In this document: positions 42,901-54,651 of the stretch, one piece after another
Layout of the letters: the number at the start of each line of letters is the position of its first letter
Position numbering within the stretch: the first letter of the stretch is position 1
Origin: Escallonia rubra
Lineage: Eukaryota > Streptophyta > Magnoliopsida > Escalloniales > Escalloniaceae
DNA length: 64,000 nucleotides
Direction of reading: 5' to 3'
Assembly (NCBI GenBank): GCA_033065855.1
Contig: JAVXUO010000740.1
Location: forward strand, 310,001-374,000
Notes under the pieces: generated by a model
What the model was told of the DNA's origin: nothing
What the model saw: the letters and a program-made list of their open reading frames with translations, nothing else
The model's database searches: none
Program-made: the position numbers and the translations under genes

Positions 42901-43730
42901 CTACAAGGTCTCCTTCAGAAAAACTGGTTCTAGCACGACTATCATCATCCTTCATCTAATCTTCTTTTGTTTCACACTTCCACACATAAAAAAAAATTGT
43001 TTTATTGTCCTTCTTTGCCATAATGGTGGCACTTCCATCTTTCTCCGAACTGAGACTTGCCTCTGGATCTACTTTCAGATCTGCCTCTAAATTTGCCACC
43101 GCTTCGATTGTTACTTCTGCCTCTGTTTTCAGTAACAAGTGCCTTCGGCTCCGTCTTCTTCATTTTCTATTGAAGTAAGAGAGATGAAGTAACACCACGT
43201 AGAAAGAGAGTATCATTCCCATGTAATAAGGTATCATAAGAAGTGGCCAACGATGCTAGGAAAGCCAATGCTTTGTCCTCCTATTTAATTTTCACCTCAA
43301 CATTCGCCGATTAAGTGAGTGTACCATTGAAGATATTTAAATGCATCAAAGATTCATACCTTCCTCCATCTGCAATGTGTATAGCTTTCTTTTCAAGTAA
43401 AGCTTATCTGTCATGTTTTTAGCCATGTACAAGCTTTCTAGCTTCCTTTAAATGGCTTGTGAACATCGCTCTTGTTATTCAAATCTTCATCTAGCAAATT
43501 AAGTCGAATCGAGCTGCCCACCTTCTCGTCCATGTCTTCCCAGTCTTCACTTTTAAGATTTCCGACTTCTTTTATGTAGTCCTCGGTGTACACCTTATTG
43601 AATAAAAAGATCTCTCATTTTTCTTTGCTAAAGGGAGAAACCATCATGACTGTTGAATTTCTCAACCCCGTTTGTTAGACCGGTCATGTTTATCAATATT
43701 CTCATAAAAGATAAAGTTGACACAACAAAG
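42901..43730 (-). pseudogene. Copia gag, broken
   Basis: Short frames between the primer-binding site and protease resemble copia gag (DWEDMDEKVGSSIRLNLLDE near 43550, AFKYLQWYTHL trace). They end in a Lys/Glu-rich stretch before protease (43138-42956). Numerous stops. Confidence 0.65.
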
Positions 43731-43743
43731 CTCTGATACCAGT

Positions 43744-44428
43744 TGTTGGGATTTAAACCCCTAAAATAAGTACAACTAGCACATCAAGAAAAATAAAAAA
43801 AATATAACAACTGTCACACACAAAGATATGGACACATTTATTTTAACGTGGCACCTCTTGCCTACGTTCACAAGGAAGAAAGCAAAAATGTTGCACTATA
43901 AAGTGGAAAAGTTACAAAGAAACTTTCATTCAGTCACTAAGACTCCATTCTCGATTACACCAAATTCACCTCACTACTTTTCTCTCAGTGAATAAAAACT
44001 CTTGGTGGTTTTCTCACTCGTTAGTGCTATTACGAATGCACTTAACACTCTAGCATTTGAGCTACCATCATATGATATAAATGCTTAATACGTTTAAGCT
44101 CTTAGTGGCTAACTCAAGGTAAACCACTGCATTTAGCTCTCAATGGCGAAATGTTTCTCAATATTGGTGTTTTTGTGTGCCTAAACCTTATAGGAGAAGA
44201 AGTAGGTGAAGATATCATCCGAATCGAACCATACCACCATGTGAAACCAAAAAACCTTCAAAAGAATAGCTACCACATGTTGGCGCACTATTCATTTGTC
44301 TTCACCTCATACATATCTCTTTAATTTAAGGATATGTGTCCAATTGTGTGTGAATGTAATCACACTCCAAGATTGGTAAAGGATGGTGGGTGGCTTTTGT
44401 TAATTGGAATTCAAGCCAATTTCAACAG
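43744..44428 (-). repeat. 5' LTR of minus-strand copia element
   Basis: 685 bp. Read on the minus strand it starts TGTTGAAATTGGC and ends CCCAACA, directly followed by the primer-binding site. Confidence 0.87.
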
Positions 44429-44770
44429 CTTGGTCTCGCCTTGAAGAGCTATTTTATCTACTTTTTGCCAACTGTGTATCCTCCCTATCTCTTTAAGCTA
44501 TTTTCCTAGTAGCCAAAATGGGAAATGATTTGGTAAACATTCCATCTTCCCAAAAATTCTACAGTCTTTCTCATCATGCCCTAGGTTATCACAAAAATAG
44601 CAAAATACAACATATGTTTCATAGTTGTACCTGATCTTGTTGCCATTATTTCCTTGAATAAAACCTTACCGTCTGAGGTGTTTATGTAGTGGAGATCAAA
44701 GTTATAAGTAAGCTGAGACTTCACAAGAAAGTTCAGAGTAAAAATCGACACGCGCCACCACACTAGAAAA
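44429..44770 (-). pseudogene. Zinc-knuckle protein remnant (LINE ORF1- or gag-like)
   Basis: On the minus strand at about 44612-44571 a frame reads FCYFCDNLGHDEKDC, a CX2CX4HX4C zinc knuckle with the local context typical of plant LINE ORF1 proteins. The preceding sequence (44763-44620) resembles the linker after the DUF4283-type domain. Frames are broken. 44428-44550 also matches 37727-37850. Confidence 0.5.
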
Positions 44771-45601
44771 GAACTCGACTTGATGTATTTATATAAATTA
44801 TGTTATTAACATGGAGAGCATTCATCATTTTCTAAACAGTGTCAATTTTGAGTATGATATGCTATTAAACTGATACAAAAAATGATTGAGAGCTCTCGTA
44901 TAAGTTAGACCTTTGAAGATTTTGGAAGTCAATTGATGTGGCCAATAGAATTTTTTAAACACAAAAGTAGTTACTAAACTAGGATTATCCATCAAAGCTT
45001 TAGGCGCCTAATTCGTGAACAGGCAGACCTGCTATCTTTGAGTGGAATTGTCCAGGTGATCAGATTCTCAGATGCGTCCTTTTGACTAAAAAAATAGGGG
45101 TTGGATTTTGGATAATCACCACATTGTCTTGGTAATGATCAATGAATGGTAGTACTCTTTACCACACAGTGTATGCAAACGTCTATGTGAGGTGTTTGGC
45201 TTCCTGTCTATATGAGCCGTTTGAAGATAGTATGCTCGATGTTCACGAGTTTCTTCTTAATACAACTGATTGCATAGAGTTTATCCATAACCATACAACT
45301 TGAAACCTCTCTTCTATTCAATATTTCAAAAGGATTTGCGTGCTTGGACTCCATTGCATATCTAATGGGTTCCACCTACGTAAGTTTTGAGCTTGTGCTC
45401 TAATTTCTTTCTGATCATTAGAATTACTACTAGTTAATACATTTTAAAATTTGCATCCAAGTGAGTGTTCTTTATGGCTGAACAAATCGAGAAAAAGTGG
45501 AGTTAATTTATAGAACTAGCCACGCCTCATGAATTTCCATACATGATATTCATAGTGTGATAAGGTCTACATCAGGAGTACAATGCATCAGCACCATACA
45601 A
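44771..45601. other. No gene recognised
   Basis: AT-rich. It may be further decayed retroelement sequence, but no motif is strong enough to name. Confidence 0.45.
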
Positions 45602-46230
45602 TGGCACATAAAACATAAATTTTATTGCTAACAGATGATGAATAGACCCGTGGATAGTTGAAGTATCTAGTATATAGAGCACGAGCCGTAAAATTAAATG
45701 TTGGTTAGATTGATTGATTAAAGGGCAAAGTCACGACTTAAATGAAAATTACTGACAAGAGATAGTTAATGGCAGATATTGTAGGCGAGCATGGGGGCGA
45801 TAGTGTAGGGACCTGTGAGTGGTTACAACAGCTATCAGTTGAAGATGAATCAATTGGCACTTTTGAGTAGTTACATGCAAATTGACTGTTTTCAGCGGTT
45901 CCAGTAAGTTATGCCAAGAAGATCACATAAAAAGGAAAACAAAGAAGGAAGAAGACATAACTGAGCACAACCATCTTTGTAGACATAGTCTACTTTTTTT
46001 CCTTTTGCTTTGCACTTGGCAATCGATATGTAATACTTTGAACGTTAGGCATAGTCCTGATTCAATGTACTTTTCTTTCTTTAGTCCATGAAAATCTTTG
46101 TGGGTGCATTTTTATGTATGATCTTAGTTTCATATCGTCATTTCATTGGAAAGAAGTCATTAGAGAAAGGAAAAAAAAAGAACTTGCACTTTCTTAGAAC
46201 TCGATTGGATGTTTGCCACTGGTGCAAACA
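45602..46230 (+). repeat. 5' LTR of composite element
   Basis: It starts TGGCACATAAAACATAAA and ends GGTGCAAACA. Shared blocks with the 3' LTR include AAGATCACATAAAAAG, GGCATAGTCCTG and ATCTTTGTGGG. Confidence 0.75.
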
Positions 46231-46271
46231 TTGGCACGCCCAGCAGGAAACTTTTAATATAAAAGTGGAAA

Positions 46272-46470
46272 ATGCCAAGTACTAGGAGTAATGCAAGGAA
46301 TTATGATGCCAATAATGGCACCAATAACACTAGTGTGGCCAATAATGGCATTGGAAATAACTCTCCCAATAGTGGGGTGAACAACAACAATGTTGCCAAC
46401 AATGGCAATAATAACAAAAGTGCAAGGAATGAAATTGTGAACAATGGGACAAGTAGCAGTAATCTTGTCT
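46272..46470 (+). pseudogene. Asn-rich start of gag in composite element
   Basis: A 66-codon frame begins shortly after the primer-binding site. It encodes an Asn/Gly/Ser-rich stretch made of imperfect ANNG and NNGTNN units. It ends at TAA 46470-46472. The gag continues after the copia insertion. Function not recognised beyond position. Confidence 0.4.
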
Positions 46471-46610
46471 AACGTAGTAGGAGTACCAATAGTGGCGCTT
46501 ACAGTGGAATGGGTGATGCCAACATTAGCATCGATGTTTCTGCATGAGAGGAGAAACTGGTGATAGGATAGCCATAAGTTAGTGTGGGAAATGGTTTGTT
46601 GGTTGGCCGC

Positions 46611-47146
46611 TGTGATAATGTGTCTTGAATAAAAAACCCAGAATGTGTGGGTGTCCCACATCGATTATTCAAAGAAGATTGTGACTTGGACTTAAGTATA
46701 TAAGTCTTGTCCCACATTGGTTATTTAGAGAAAGTCACTACTTATCTCTAAGTATATATATGTTGTCTTGTATTGTGTTTTAAGAGACAAGAAAAAAGAG
46801 AGAAGAATCCTTCTTTGAGTAGGAATAGTCTTTCTTTGAAGAGACAAGAGAAAAGAGAGAAGAGTCCTTCTTTGAGTAGGAAGAGTCTGTCTTTGAAGAA
46901 ACAAGAGAGAAAAGTCCTTCTTTGAGTAGGAAAAGTCTTTCTTGAAAAGAGAGGAGTCATTCTTTGAGAGGGTTTGTTGAGAGAGACAAATGTCTGTAAT
47001 CTCCAGTGAAAAACATAGTGAAATCGCTGCTACCACCGTGGAGTAGGCTTTCGCCGAACCACGTAAATCTTGTGTCTCTATTTTCTGTTATTGTTTTCGA
47101 TTCTCTTCTTTATTACTTGGTGCGAAATCTAGTATATTCCTTTACA
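46611..47146 (+). repeat. 5' LTR of Tork-like copia
   Basis: Contains a TATATATATG-type TATA region (about 46753-46763). It also has several imperfect AAGAGACAAGAGAAAAGAG / TCCTTCTTTGAGTAGGAAGAG units (46785-46955) that also produce repetitive antisense ORFs. Confidence 0.92.
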
Positions 47147-47193
47147 AGTGGTATCAGAGATGAGGTTCAGTGGTAGATTGAAAGCACCTTGCA

Positions 47194-47935
47194 ATGGCGA
47201 CAAATACTTCGACGAAGTATGATTTGGAGAAGTTTGATGGATCGAACGATTTCAGTTTATGGAGGATAAAGATGCGTGCTGTTTTAATTCAGCAAGGGTT
47301 GTTGAAAGCGTTAAAGGGGAAACAAGGTCTTTCTGATACGATGTCTGATGATGAAAAAGAAGACATGTTGGAGAGAGCCCATAGTGCCCTGTTACTGTGT
47401 TTAGCCGACAACGTGTTGCGAAAGGTTTCTCAGGAAACGACTGCGGCTGTATTATGGCTGAAATTGGAGAGCTTATACATGACGAATTCTCTGACAAATC
47501 GCCTGTATTTAAAGCAACGGCTGTATACTCTTCGGATGAAAGAAGGTACATCGATCAATAATCATCTTGATGAATATAACAAAGTAATATTAGACCCGCA
47601 AAATATTGATATCAAGATAGAAGGTGAGGATAAAGCTTTACTGTTGCTGTGTTCTTTACCTCCGTCATATAAACATCTTGTTACTACCTTATTATATGGG
47701 AAGGGCAGTATCTCCATGGAGGAGGTTGAGGCTGTGATAAATTCTCAGGAATTAAGGAAGAAGGTTTCAGAAAATAAGGGAGAAGAACATGGTGACAGTC
47801 TGATGGCTCGAGGCCGAAGCACTGACCATGCTGGGTCTAGAAATAAAGGAAGATCGAGGTCTCAGTCAAAGACCAGAAAATTGAAGTGTTATCATTGTCA
47901 TAAGTAAGGGCATTACAAAAAGGATTGTCCTGAGC
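47194..47935 (+). pseudogene. Copia gag with stop in the zinc knuckle
   Basis: A 237-codon frame starts MATNTSTKYDLEKFDGSND. The UBN2-type gag domain spans about residues 8-190 (FSLWRIKMRAVLIQQGL, LESLYMTNSLTNRLYLKQRL, ALLLLCSLPPSYKHLV), followed by a basic RS-rich stretch. The zinc knuckle CYHCHK is cut by TAA at 47905-47907; the remaining GHYKKDC follows in the same frame, so a single substitution explains the stop. A run of A at 47942-47951 then shifts the frame into protease. Gag would form the particle and bind RNA. Confidence 0.92.
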
Positions 47936-48428
47936 GTAAAGAAAAAAAAAAGATAATTCCAAGACGGCTGATGCTGGAGTAGCAGAAGATAATTCTGATG
48001 GTGCAGATGTTCTCTCAGTTACTACCAGTTCCTTAGATAGAGGGTGGATTCTTGATACGGGTTGCTCCTATCATATGTGTCCCAATAGGGATTGGTTCGC
48101 CACTTATCGCCCATTTGATGGTGTTAAAGTCCTTATGAGAAATGACGTCGCCTGTAAGGTGGTTGGGATAGGTTCAATTCATATTAGGATGTATGATGGT
48201 ATTGTGAGAACTTTGACTGATGTCAAGCACGTTCTAGAGCTGAGAAAAAATTTGATTTCTTTGGGTACGCTTGACTTCAATGGTTGTAGCTATCGGGCTA
48301 TAGGTGGAGTTATAAGGATAATGAAGGGTGCTCTTGTTGTGATGAAAGGGTTGGACAAAATAGTCTTTATTTGTTACAGGGTAGCACAGTTACAGGAGCA
48401 GCAGCAGCAGCTTCATCTTCTTATATAG
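47936..48428 (+). pseudogene. Copia aspartic protease
   Basis: The active-site motif WILDTGCSYHM is at about 48048-48080 (DTG present). It is followed by GVKVLMRNDVACKVVGIGSI and LTDVKHVLELRKNLISLGTL. The open frame 48075-48428 ends at a frameshift near 48375, before the GAG-pre-integrase domain. Confidence 0.85.
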
Positions 48429-49374
48429 ATTCTGACACTACCAAGCTTTGGCATATGCGTCTTGGGCATATGAGTGAGAGGGGTATGGATGTGCTAAGCA
48501 AACAAGGTTTGCTGGGAAGCAAGAAAATCGGGAAGCTGAATTTTTGTGAGCATTGTGTCTTCAGGAAACAGTGTAGGGTGAAATTCAGTCGGGCTGTTCT
48601 TACCACCAAAGGTACAATGGATTATATCCATTCAGATCTTTGGGGTCCTTCCACGGTTCCTTCTAAAGGTGGTGGCAGATATATGTTGACCTTTATTGAT
48701 GACTTCTCAAGAAAGGTCTGGGTGTACATCTTGAAAAAGAAGAGCGATGTCTTTGTTCAGTGGAAACAGTTTAAGATGATGATTGAAAAACAAACGGCAA
48801 ATAAATTAAATGATTGAGGATTGACAATGGCATGGAATTCTGCTTGGATGAGTTTACTAAGTTCTGCAAGAATGAAGTCATAGTGAGGCATCGTACTGTT
48901 AGAAAAACGCCACAGTAAAATGGGGTTGCAAAATGGATGAATAGGACTCTCCTTAAGAGGGCTCGATGTATGCTTTCGAATGCCGGGTTATCGAAGGAAT
49001 TTTGGGCAGAAGCTATTAACACAGCTGCATATTTGGTAAATAGGTCTCCATCAACTGCAATTGATTGCAAGACTCCTGAAGAAGTTTGGTCTGGTAAGCA
49101 TGCTAATTACAAAAAATTGAGGATATTTGGTTATCCTGCTTATGCTCAAGTTAATGATGGTAAACTTGAGCCGAGAACAAAGAAGTGCGTTTTCTTAGGC
49201 TATGCAAATGTGATAAAAGGATACCGGTTGTGGTGTCTTGATTCTAAGTCATCTAGGTTCTTAATTAGCAGAGATGTGACCTTTGATGAGTTTTCGATGC
49301 TTTCGAAGAAGAAAGAGTTGATTGATGCAGGAAAAGACCACGGTGTCAGAAAGAAGGTGGAGCTAGAGGTTTGA
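48371..49374 (+). pseudogene. Copia integrase
   Basis: The zinc-binding domain has LWHMRLGHMSERGM and FCEHCVFRKQC. The core has Asp in YIHSDLWGPS, Asp in LRIDNGMEFC (about 48818-48846) and the Glu-region PQ-stop-NGVAKWMNR. Here TAA at 48917 replaces a codon, and the usual Glu in VAERMNR is Lys (VAKWMNR), so the third catalytic acidic residue appears lost. The C-terminal part (KLRIFGYPAYAQVNDGKLE) is open to TGA 49372-49374. A frameshift lies at about 48815. Confidence 0.88.
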
Positions 49375-49386
49375 GCTCCAGATTCT

Positions 49387-50349
49387 TTGCCTATAATTCC
49401 TACAGATGAGGATGATGGTTCTTATTCTACCGAGGAGAATGAAGAACCTCAGGAACAACATTATAACATTGCCAGAAACAGACCGAGAAGAGAAATTCAA
49501 CCTCCTCAGAAGTATGGATATGCGGATATGGTTGATTATGCTATTAGTGTGGCAGAGAGTATTGAGGTTGAAGAGCCTGTTACATACAAAGAGGCCATCA
49601 AGAGCACAAAATCAGCGCAGTGGACAGTTGCTATGAGTGTGGAGATGAAATCTCTTCACAAAAATTAAACGTGGGAATTGGTGAAACCGCCTGTGGGCCA
49701 GAAGATTGTTGGTTGCAAATGGGTCTACAAGAAGAATGAGGGAATTCCTGGAACGGAAGATGCAAGGTATAAAGCACGCTTGGTAGCTAAGGGTTTTACT
49801 CAGAGAGAAGGTATTGATTACAATGAAATATTTTTTCCCGTAGTAAAACATACTTCGATAAGAGTGTTGCTTGCTATGGTTGCTCTATCTGGCTTGGAGT
49901 TAGAACAACTGAATGTCAAGATAGCTTTTCTACACGGTGAGTTGGAAGAACAGATATTCATGCGTCAACCAGAGGGATTTAACTTCCAAGATAAGGAAGA
50001 TCATGTTTGCTTGTTGAAGAAATCCTTGTATGGATTAAAGGAATCTCCAAGGCAGTGGTATGAGCGGTTCGACACTTTCATGGCATAGAGAGGTTACACC
50101 GGGAGTGCCTATGACAGTTGTGTGTATCACCAGAGGCTCGTAGATGGTTCTCATATATACTTGTTGTTGCATGTTGATGACATGTTGATTGCTGCAAAAT
50201 CGATGTCATATGTCAATGGTTTAAAAGAGCAGTTGAAAAGGGAATTTGAGATGAAAGACTTGGGTGCAGCAAATAGGATATTAGGGATGAAGATTCAGAG
50301 GGATAGACCTGAAGGAATTTTGTACTTGTCCCAGAAAAAAATACATTGA
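49387..50349 (+). pseudogene. Copia reverse transcriptase
   Basis: Linker and RT are open in pieces: 49387-49668, 49678-50088 and 50122-50349. Motifs include CKWVYKKNEGIPG, RYKARLVAKGFTQREGIDY, LELEQLNVKIAFLHGELEE, KKSLYGLKESPRQWYERFD and the catalytic LLLHVDDMLIAAK (His replaces the usual Tyr; both Asp are kept). Stops: TAA 49666-49668, TAG 50086-50088. A frameshift in an A run at 50335-50341 separates it from RNase H. Confidence 0.9.
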
Positions 50350-50371
50350 ACGAGTACTGCAGCGCTTTGGT

Positions 50372-51145
50372 ATGAAAAACTCTAAACCTGTGACTACTCC
50401 TTTGGCGGCACATTTCAAGATTTCAGCAGCTGATTCCCCACAGACCCAGGAGAAGGTGGAGCACATGGAGTGTGTTCCATATGCTAGTGCAGTGGGAAGT
50501 CTCATGTATGCTATGGTTTGTACGAGACTGGATATTTCTCATGCAGTCAGTGTGGTTAGCAGGTACATGGGTAATCTTGGGAAAGATCATTGGCAGGCAG
50601 TGAAATGGATACTTCGATATCTGAGAGGTACTATGGATATTGGTTTAGTCTACCATTGGGGTAGTAATGCGAATGGTAGTGTTATTGGATATGTGGATTC
50701 AGACTACACTGGAGATTTGGATATGAGGAGATCTTTGACAGGATATATCTTCACTTTTTCGAGCTGTGTGATCAGTTGGAAGGCTACTCTTCAGACTATT
50801 GTTGCCTTGTCTACTACAAAAGCTGAGTACATAGCGGCGACTGAAGCAGTGAAGGAAGCCATTTGGTTGAAGGGCTTGGTTGATGATTTAGGATTGAAGC
50901 AGGAGTCTAGCACTGTTTACTGCGATAGCCAAAGTGCCATACATCTGACCAAAAATCAGATGTTCCATGAGCGGACCAAGCACATTGATATCATGTTTCA
51001 TTTTATTCGGGACGTGATTTCTCAGGGTATTGTTATGGTAGAGAAGATTTCCATAGATGAAAATCTAGCGGACATGATGACAAAGCATATTCCAGAGATC
51101 AAATTTAAGCGTTGCTTAGATTTGATCAGTATCAACAGTATTTGA
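50372..51145 (+). pseudogene. Copia RNase H and connection
   Basis: This 257-codon open frame holds the connection (PYASAVGSLMYAMVCTRLDI) and RNase H. The catalytic residues are Asp in GYVDSDYTGDLD, Glu in STTKAEYIAATEAVKEAIW, Asp in VYCDSQSAIHLTKN and Asp in ENLADMMTKHIP. It ends at TGA 51143-51145 near the expected end of pol. This is the best preserved domain of the copy. Confidence 0.9.
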
Positions 51146-51234
51146 GGTGCAGCCCTAGGGGGCAGGTGTGGTAGCGGCATATGATATTTTTCAGATTGTT
51201 TGTGGCTTGTTTTATCCAAGCCAAGGTGGAGATT

Positions 51235-51769
51235 TGTGATAATGTGTCTTGAATAAAAAACCCAGAATGTGTGGGTGTCTCACATCGGTTATTCAAAGAA
51301 GATTGTGACTTGGAACTAAGTATATAAGTCTTGTCCCATATTGGTTATTAGAGAAAGTCACTACTTATCTCTAAGTATATATATGTTGTCTTGTATTGTG
51401 TTTTAAGAGACAAGAGAAAAGAAAGAAGAGTCCTTCTTTGAGTAGGAAGAGTCTTTTTTTTAAGAGACAAGAGAAAAGAGAGAAGAGTCCTTCTTTGAGT
51501 AGGAAGAGTCTTTCTTTGAAAAGACAAGAGAGAAGAGTCATTCTTTGGGTAGGAAAAGTATTTCTTGAAAAGAGAGGAGCCATTCTTTGAGAGGGTTTGT
51601 TGAGAGAGACAAAGGTCTGTAATCTCCAGTGAAAAACATAGTGAAATTGCTGCTACCACCGTGGAGTAGGCTTTCGCCGAATCACGTAAATCTGATGTCT
51701 CTATTTTCTGTTATTTTTTTCGATTCTCTTATTTATTACTTGGTGCGAAATCTAGTATATTCTTTTACA
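51235..51769 (+). repeat. 3' LTR of Tork-like copia
   Basis: It matches 46611-47146 with scattered substitutions (for example GTGTCTCACATCGG against GTGTCCCACATCGA). Confidence 0.93.
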
Positions 51770-54376
51770 GCTGCCTTATGAAAAATGTAAGTTCATCAAC
51801 TCATGCTATGACAAATGGTTTGATAAAGCCTAATTGTTAAAATGGATAGCCAAACAATGATTATTTTGAAACTTGTTGACGGTCAAGCTACTTCTAACTA
51901 AAGGCGAAGAGTTGGCATTGCAAGTAAACAAACAGCCCCGACCGTTTGAGTCGTTGCGAGCCGAAAAGCATGCCGGCAGTTTGAAAAGTCAAAACACTTC
52001 CAACAATGACTTCGTTAAGGATTAATCTGGAGAAGTTTAGAAACAAACTTCATCCATCATAAAACTGATGGATGCTACGTTAAAAAAGGGTAAAGCTCTT
52101 CAATTGTCCAATGGCGATATCTCAATTCCAGAAGCCTCATTGAGTAGGATTGAGACACATGTTAGGCCACATAATGGGCAAAGCTCAGACCGCCCTAATG
52201 CATAAGGATGGTATACTCCTTACCCTATGGCAGAGGATAATCCATGGCCAAGTGTTAAAAATCATTTCTAAAGGCCTATGTGTGGTGAACTTGGTCAAAA
52301 TGAGTTGATAAAGTTAAAGTGGTTTCAATATTCACTAGCTGGAGTGATAATTTCGTGGTTTACTAGTTTGCCATCAAACTCATGTATTTTCATACACGGA
52401 TATGGATAATTTGTTTCATGCACAATTTTTTAGAGTGGAGCCATAGACCTCCTTACCTAATTTGGCTCGATTGAAGCGGTTTTCAGGGGAAACTATAGAG
52501 CTTTATAAAGGTTCAAGATATCAAAAAACAAATGTCATTTTTAAATGCCATATCTAGGCATAAATGGTTTGGATTTACATATCAGGTAAAAATTTGAGGG
52601 AATGGAGTTCAAAAATATATTTGAGCTTTATTCTAGAGTAGCTCAATATGAAGTGTTGTTAAAAGAAGAGGAGATAATATATTAGGAACTTCTTTCCAAG
52701 ATTTTATAAATTTAATAAACATAGATGCCACATAAATCATTAATAAAAAAAAAGTCATACGCAAGCCCTTGGTTAAGATAAGAAATCCTGTTAATCTGCC
52801 TTCCAAGTAAAACTCTTCACCGACTCTTAGGTAATATTCCTTTGACCTTAATCAAGCTGATCAAATGTTTGACTTGTTATTCAAGATTGACTTCGTTCAA
52901 GTCCAAGGATCTCTCAAAATTTCAAAGGATAAGGATAAGAAACATTAACATTATAAGTCATACAATTCAAACAATCATAGTACTAACTATTGGGTTGCTC
53001 TTGTAATCTTGTGTAGGATCATATTGAGGCTAAAATGTTGAAGTTTGTTGAGAAAGGAAAAGAAGTTAAGAATGTCGATAGTGACCCTTTTAGAGAAATG
53101 GTGTTGACATAAATACTATGTCTTTGAATGTTAGTCCAAAGGAGAATTTTGATGAGGTTAATGGTTGTAGTGAGGAGGTTGAACCCAAGTCCAAGGAGAG
53201 AAAACCATTGGAAAAAGATTATAGCCAGAAAGTGGAAGAAAAAGGAAATGTGCAGTGGGGTGATGAAAAGTCAAATTCAGAAAAGGAAGTGTGTTCTAAG
53301 GCTTGGAACTTCAACGTCAAATGTTGGACCAAGTGAAAAGTCAATATGTCAAAGTAATTTTGGAAATCCGATGTTTTTTAGGCAATTGAAGCCATTACAA
53401 ATAACTCCCTCATGGATCTAGACAGGAACCTGATTTTTCAAATACAAAACTTGCTTGGGATTGCAGATTAATATTCATTTGGTGGGAATCTAATGCTTCT
53501 GCCGACAAATTGGCCAGTCAAGCAAGAGTGGATCTTATGGACTCTAAATCTTGACTGTTCCACCTTCAGATCTTTCCGATGTTCTAGCGACAGATGCTCG
53601 TGGCACACACTGTGCATGAGGGATGAAGATGTAGGGTCTATGCACCGTTCTTAAGCAACAAAAAAAAAAAAAGATAAGCGTGGCAAAAGATAGGAAAGCA
53701 GAAAATATAGAATAGATGAAAAAGTGCAAGAGAATCAAAGGAAAAGAAGTGAATCTGAGAGATATTTGAACCGGCCTAAAATGGTTAGGCAAGTAGTTTA
53801 CCCGAACAATGTTGGACCAAGAAATTTTAGTCCGGGTACCATCAGGCAATGCCAAAACAACATGGGTTCTACTAGTTTTGGACCATGACCTCTGAAGCAA
53901 TATCAAACCAAAATTGGTCTAGGGAACGCTAATCGAAGGGTTTTATTACAAGAACCAAGGATGATCAAGCTAAGGGTGCCAAAAGATGATCAATGGCGTT
54001 TAGTTGGTCAAGAGAAACTAATGGATTCGAAAAAAGAAAACTTCGCACCTCAAGAAACTTATCAAGACTTGAACAGATCCCAAAATAGAAGAGTTCAAAG
54101 GAAGTTTGCTGCTATTCTGAGGAAAGAATTACAAGCCAAAAGAGTCTAAGTGCATCTACATAAATGGACTTGGGTAGAAGAACTATAATTGGGAAGGATA
54201 GTGATTATTGGTCAGGTAAGGAGTCCTAGTTCAATTATATATGCTCATGTGAGCTGTATTGAGAGATCATGTGATGATGGATAACCGCCAAAAAAATACA
54301 TTCAAACCTTAAAGATCCTGACAACGTATTTATTGACTTGTACAACTACTTATCTCGCACTAGTCAAGAGGGACAA
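51770..54376 (+). pseudogene. Gag-type remnants and 3' region of composite element
   Basis: At about 52300-52370 a frame reads LIKLKWFQYSLAGVIISWFT, similar to the central helix region of Ty3/gypsy gags (the LxxF-SLxGxAxxWY pattern). Near 53475-53530 WWESNASADKLASQARVDLM resembles the end of a plant RNase H domain. Frames 53118-53336 and 53961-54149 are Lys/Glu-rich and unrecognised. Frequent stops. No RT or integrase motif was found. Confidence 0.5.
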
Positions 54377-54651
54377 TGTTGACATATAAAGCATGAATTT
54401 TATCATTGATCGATAATGATTGGACATGTAGACATGTTAAGTTTTTAATTTATAGATCATGTGCCACATAATTCAATGTTGATCTGATTGATTGATTAAA
54501 GAGCAAAGTCATGACTTGAAGGACAATTAATGACAAGCGAAAATCAATAATTTTCAGTCGATGATTTTCAGCGGTCAACATAAGTTATGACAAGAAGATC
54601 ACATAAAAAGAAAACCGAAGAAGGGAGAAAATTTTCAATAGCTTAAAGTTA
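54377..54651 (+). repeat. 3' LTR of composite element, left part
   Basis: It starts TGTTGACATATAAAGC after a purine-rich AAGAGGGACAA, and matches the left half of 45602-46230 up to the TTA target of the DNA element. The right part is 59704-59964. Confidence 0.7.

Larger units (their letters stand above)
39165..44428 (-). mobile_element. Tnt1-like Ty1/copia retrotransposon, degenerate
   Basis: The LTRs are 39165-39871 (3' LTR) and 43744-44428 (5' LTR), beginning TGTTGGGAT and ending CAACA on the plus strand. The primer-binding site TGGTATCAGAGC lies on the minus strand at 43731-43742. A purine tract AAGGTGGGGAAT borders the 3' LTR (39871-39883). Gag, protease, integrase, RT and RNase H remnants follow in the order expected for copia. 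Flanking 5-mers AGTTG and GCTTG match at three of five positions, so the target duplication is uncertain. The sequence type is Tork/Tnt1-like (FGCKAFAHVPKEQ, SYGDDEFGYRLWDP). Confidence 0.88.
46611..51769 (+). mobile_element. Tork-like Ty1/copia retrotransposon, nearly complete but inactivated
   Basis: LTRs are 46611-47146 and 51235-51769 (536 and 535 bp), starting TGTGATAATGTG and ending TTTACA, and highly similar. Flanks are GCCGC and GCTGC (one mismatch in a 5-bp duplication). The primer-binding site TGGTATCAGAGA is at 47149-47160, and the polypurine tract AAGGTGGAGATT precedes the 3' LTR. Gag, protease, integrase, RT and RNase H are all present in copia order, broken by several stops and frameshifts. 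It lies within the interior of the composite LTR element. Similar LTRs indicate a fairly recent insertion compared with its neighbours. Confidence 0.93.

Noticed and set aside
48421..49070. Minus-strand frames overlapping the copia integrase
   Set aside because: Shadows of a well-supported integrase on the plus strand.
46725..51659. Repeated ~100-codon minus-strand frames in both copia LTRs (SLCFSLEITD...)
   Set aside because: Antisense of purine-rich repeat units in the LTRs; identical because the LTRs are identical, with no conserved domain.
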